A DNA stretch of 64,000 bases from Psoroptes ovis (Eukaryota > Arthropoda > Arachnida > Sarcoptiformes > Psoroptidae). The stretch spans positions 4,774,001 to 4,838,000 of the forward strand of contig PQWQ01000002.1 of the NCBI GenBank assembly GCA_002943765.1. Reading direction: 5' to 3'. Positions 61,472-64,000 of this stretch are shown here, in pieces (positions within the stretch are counted from its first letter, which is position 1; the number at the start of each line of letters is the position of its first letter). The translations under genes and the position numbers were made by a program. The notes beneath the pieces are model-generated. The model was not told the origin of the DNA, did not search any database, and was given only the letters and a program-made list of their open reading frames with translations.

Positions 61472-62185
61472 GAAAAATTGATTATAAAAATTGATAAATT
61501 GACCGATTAATCGATTTATCAATCGAACAAATAAAAAAAAATAATGAAAAAAATTCAATTTTAAATCAAAAAATTTCATTTTCATCCATTTTTATCCATT
61601 GTAATTTAAATAAATTTTCTATTAATATGAAAAATTATTTTGAAAAAAATAAAATTTAATTTTTTTTCCAATTTTTTTCATTTATTGAATTTCGGTTAAT
61701 GTCTACGCATTATTATTGTTATTGTTTGCGAATTGATTTTGTAAACCAGCATACAAAAACATTATTCATTTCTTTCGAATTTCATTGTATTTGATTATTT
61801 TCTAAAAAAAAGTGTAAGAAAATGAATCGAAAAGTCAATGGGAAATTGGATAATATTTTCGCTTACATCCAACATCTTCATCTCATCTTCTTTGTTGAAT
61901 AATAATTTATTTCATGCTAACGAATTGGTGAAGAATGAAAAACAACGAAAAATCAATCGTTTCATTTTCGGTAAGAATCTCGAAGGAATCACCATTTATT
62001 TTCAAGAAAAAAAAATTCGTCAATTTTTTTTCTCTTTCTTTATTTATTCATTCAAATTTTCAAATAAGAATTTCAAATTAGAACAAAAAAAAACATTTCA
62101 TTTTCTTTCAAATTCTTTGATTCTTGGTGGATCGAAGAAAAAAAAATTTTGATTTGGACTTGTAAATAATTTAAACTTGCGGAGC
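61472..62185. other. intergenic stretch between NOP2 and the copia element
   Basis: Contains the NOP2 3' UTR with AATAAA at 61530-61535. Downstream it is AT-rich and unannotated except for a possible first exon at 61838-61970. Confidence 0.6.
61838..61970 (+). CDS. possible first coding exon of an unknown gene (uncertain)
   Basis: ATG at 61838 opens MGNWIIFSLTSNIFISSSLL, then NNNLFHANELVKNEKQRKIN and RFIF, ending at a strong donor TTTTCG|GTAAGAATC. The hydrophobic N terminus could be a weak signal sequence, and the composition is less repetitive than its flanks. A competing short frame from ATG at about 61822 stops after 26 codons. The LTR of the copia element begins 215 bp downstream, so further exons, if any, lie beyond the element and outside the window. 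It may be chance. Confidence 0.2.
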
Positions 62186-62428
62186 TGTTAGAAAGAAACA
62201 AACAAAATTATAAATGCGCAGAAGCTGTGGGTATGCTTGCTGTAAACTGCGTTAACCACGCTGCTTAACATTACTTTTATTTATACAATTTATAATTTGA
62301 AAATATTACAGTTTTTAACAAATTTTTAAGAAATTAATTATCATACAATTAATTAATATAATGCGGGGAATATTATATCAAATTAAAGACAAAACAAAGT
62401 ACAAAATAATTCTATATAAATTCTAACA
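62186..62428 (-). repeat. 3' LTR of the Ty1/copia element (243 bp)
   Basis: On the minus strand the LTR starts TGTTAGAATTTATATAG and ends TTTCTAACA, with 8-nt terminal inverted repeats TGTTAGAA/TTCTAACA and the TG...CA ends required by integrase. It directly follows the polypurine tract. It contains TATAAATAAAAG (minus strand, about 62274-62285), which could serve as TATA box or poly(A) signal. Flanking bases GGAGC (62181-62185) are the predicted 5-bp target duplication; its partner lies beyond the right edge. Confidence 0.85.
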
Positions 62429-64000
62429 TTCCCCCCATTTCTTAAAAATTTTGGATATAATTTTTGCTGTTGGACCTGGTGTTAAAGACTTCGTAAAAAC
62501 GTCCGCAATTTGATCTTCGCTGGCAATCCACGATATATCGATTTTGTCCTTGATTGATCGCACATGATGATAACGAATGTCCACATGTCTTAACTTGTTT
62601 GTAATGCCAGCAGTACCATTAATTGTGTTCACTGCGGCTTGATTATCACAATACAATTTACCATTCACATTGATTTGAAATTCTTTCAGCATATTCTTAG
62701 TTCCAACAAGAACTTTTGATGTTTCACTCGCAGCGATGTACTCTGCTTCCAATGTACTTGTTGCTATACAATTCTGACGTTTACTATTCCAATCTAATGG
62801 ACCGTTTAACCAAATTAAATAACCCATTGTAGATTTTCGTGATGGTAAATTTCCGCCCCAATCTGCATCTGAGTAACCGGTAATTTCATCAATTTTACCA
62901 CTATAATAAATACACAGGTCTTTTGTCCATTTCAAATAACGAAACAAATGCTTAACAGCATTAACATGGACATCTAAAGGATTTTCCAGAAATGCAGATA
63001 ATTTCGATACGGCATAGGCAATATCGGGCCTAGTTTTGACGGATAAATACAGCAATGAACCAATTGCTTCGCGATACGGATATGTTGATTTTTCTCCAGT
63101 TTCATTGTCATTCAATTTGATCGAATAATTCATTGGTGTCTTCACGATCTTGGCATCAGCCATATTAAACTGTTCTAATTTACGTTGTATGTATGACGAT
63201 TGACACAACTTGATAATACCATTTTCTCTGTTATAATCATATTGAAAACCAACATAAACGTTCGATGTCACAGTTTTGACTTCAAATGATTTACACAAAA
63301 GTGAATACAAATCATTCAAATCTTTTTCGTTTGTTGACATTATAATTCCATCATCGACGTAAATGCACAAAAACGTTGAAGATCGTTCAGTAATCGAATA
63401 ATAAATACATGGATCAAATATCGACTGTTTGAAATTTAATTTTAGTATCACTTCGCTAAATCGGTTGTTCCAAGCACTTGGTGATTGCTTCAACCCATAC
63501 AGTCCTTTAACTAATTTGAATACACACCCTGAATCATCTTCAAATCCAGGTGGTTGATCCACATATACGTCTTCTTCAAGTATGCCATTCAAAAATGCTG
63601 TGCATACGTCGAACTGTTTTATGAACATTTTCTGTGAAGCAGCAATTGCAAACATCAATCTGATTGAATCATTTCTAGCAACAGGAGCGTATGTTTCACT
63701 GAAGCTGTCATGACGTTGTTTGTTACCCAGGGCCACAAGCCTGGCTCGGTATCTTCCGTCATCTTTAATTCGATAGACCCACTTCAATCCAATGACGTGT
63801 TGGGTATTCCGGCGAACTGGTATCCAAGTATTGTTTTTGTTGATATTTTCTATTTCTTCATTCATGGCTTCAAGCCACTTATCACTATCAACACAGTTCA
63901 CTGCTTCACTATATGTTGAAGGTTCAGACATGGCACTTAAACATATCACATTTGATGATCTCAACGAGTTGATTCTTTCAATATTACGTTCATACTGTTT
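62423..64000 (-). CDS. Ty1/copia Pol C-terminal part: reverse transcriptase and RNase H (5' end outside window)
   Basis: The frame is open from the right edge to TAG at 62423, 525 codons with no frameshift or stop. It holds the copia linker (EPSTYSEAVN, WLEAMNEEI), and RT with NNTWIPVRR, GLKWVYRIK, RARLVALG, ETYAPVAR, KQFDVCTAFLNG, LYGLKQSPSAWN and catalytic CIYVDDGI. Next come TPMNY, YREAIGSLLYLSVKTRPDIA and the RNase H motifs GYSDADWGG, STLEAEYIAASE, CDNQAAV and RHVDIRYH. Gag, protease and integrase must lie to the right, outside the window. The stop codon TAG is made from the first bases of the LTR (TGTTAG), so pol, polypurine tract and LTR overlap. Intact coding and matching LTR ends suggest a recent insertion. 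Confidence 0.95.
   Translation of the reverse strand, partial: KQYERNIERINSLRSSNVICLSAMSEPSTYSEAVNCVDSDKWLEAMNEEIENINKNNTWIPVRRNTQHVIGLKWVYRIKDDGRYRARLVALGNKQRHDSFSETYAPVARNDSIRLMFAIAASQKMFIKQFDVCTAFLNGILEEDVYVDQPPGFEDDSGCVFKLVKGLYGLKQSPSAWNNRFSEVILKLNFKQSIFDPCIYYSITERSSTFLCIYVDDGIIMSTNEKDLNDLYSLLCKSFEVKTVTSNVYVGFQYDYNRENGIIKLCQSSYIQRKLEQFNMADAKIVKTPMNYSIKLNDNETGEKSTYPYREAIGSLLYLSVKTRPDIAYAVSKLSAFLENPLDVHVNAVKHLFRYLKWTKDLCIYYSGKIDEITGYSDADWGGNLPSRKSTMGYLIWLNGPLDWNSKRQNCIATSTLEAEYIAASETSKVLVGTKNMLKEFQINVNGKLYCDNQAAVNTINGTAGITNKLRHVDIRYHHVRSIKDKIDISWIASEDQIADVFTKSLTPGPTAKIISKIFKKWGEC
62429..62443 (-). other. polypurine tract (plus-strand primer site)
   Basis: The minus strand reads AAGAAATGGGGGGAA immediately upstream of the LTR start TGTTAG. 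The tract overlaps the last codons of the pol frame (KKWGE). Confidence 0.85.

Larger units (their letters stand above)
62186..64000 (-). mobile_element. Ty1/copia LTR retrotransposon, 3' portion
   Basis: Order on the minus strand is pol (integrase end off-window), RT, RNase H, polypurine tract, 3' LTR. The element lies about 700 bp downstream of NOP2, transcribed toward it. The 5' half and the second LTR are to the right of the window. Confidence 0.93.

Overview
The window is nuclear DNA of an animal with a small, very AT-rich genome. Most introns are 50-90 nt, intergenic spaces are short, and proteins carry long Asn, Ser, Asp, His and Lys runs. All recognisable genes are metazoan (spen, TAB1, TRAPPC3, MOSMO, NOP2). 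The combination fits an arthropod, most likely an acariform/astigmatan mite of the dust-mite or scabies-mite kind. That placement is inference from style and gene set, not from a diagnostic marker.

Positions 1-43785 hold one gene on the minus strand: split ends (spen/SPEN/SHARP). It begins at 43785 with the first half of RRM1. A 23.7-kb intron follows, then the rest of RRM1 with a roughly 65-residue low-complexity insertion in one loop, a 5.2-kb intron, and RRM2-RRM4. Next comes a coding block of about 12.6 kb, then the SPOC domain, cut by the left edge. The block contains a 54-nt in-frame segment with perfect splice sites. The long introns are mostly simple sequence. They hold two short mariner-type hairpin MITEs, a perfect 18-bp hairpin and one coding-like island.

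Positions 43786-49829 are the spen 5' flank, with a third, almost perfectly palindromic 80-bp MITE and a CTCF-like motif. A dense cluster follows: TAB1 (+), TRAPPC3 (-, convergent with TAB1), MOSMO (+, divergent from TRAPPC3), a novel small secreted protein (+), an 80-residue single-TM protein (+), and the nucleolar methyltransferase NOP2 (+). NOP2 has an unusual 3.2-kb last intron and a lineage-specific low-complexity tail.

The right end, 62186 onward, is the 3' half of a Ty1/copia retrotransposon on the minus strand: a 243-bp LTR, a polypurine tract, and an uninterrupted RT-RNase H frame running off the window.

The genes are not an operon. They link loosely to chromatin repression (spen), TAK1 signalling (TAB1), vesicle tethering (TRAPPC3), Hedgehog signalling (MOSMO) and ribosome biogenesis (NOP2). 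No tRNA, rRNA or CRISPR array was seen.
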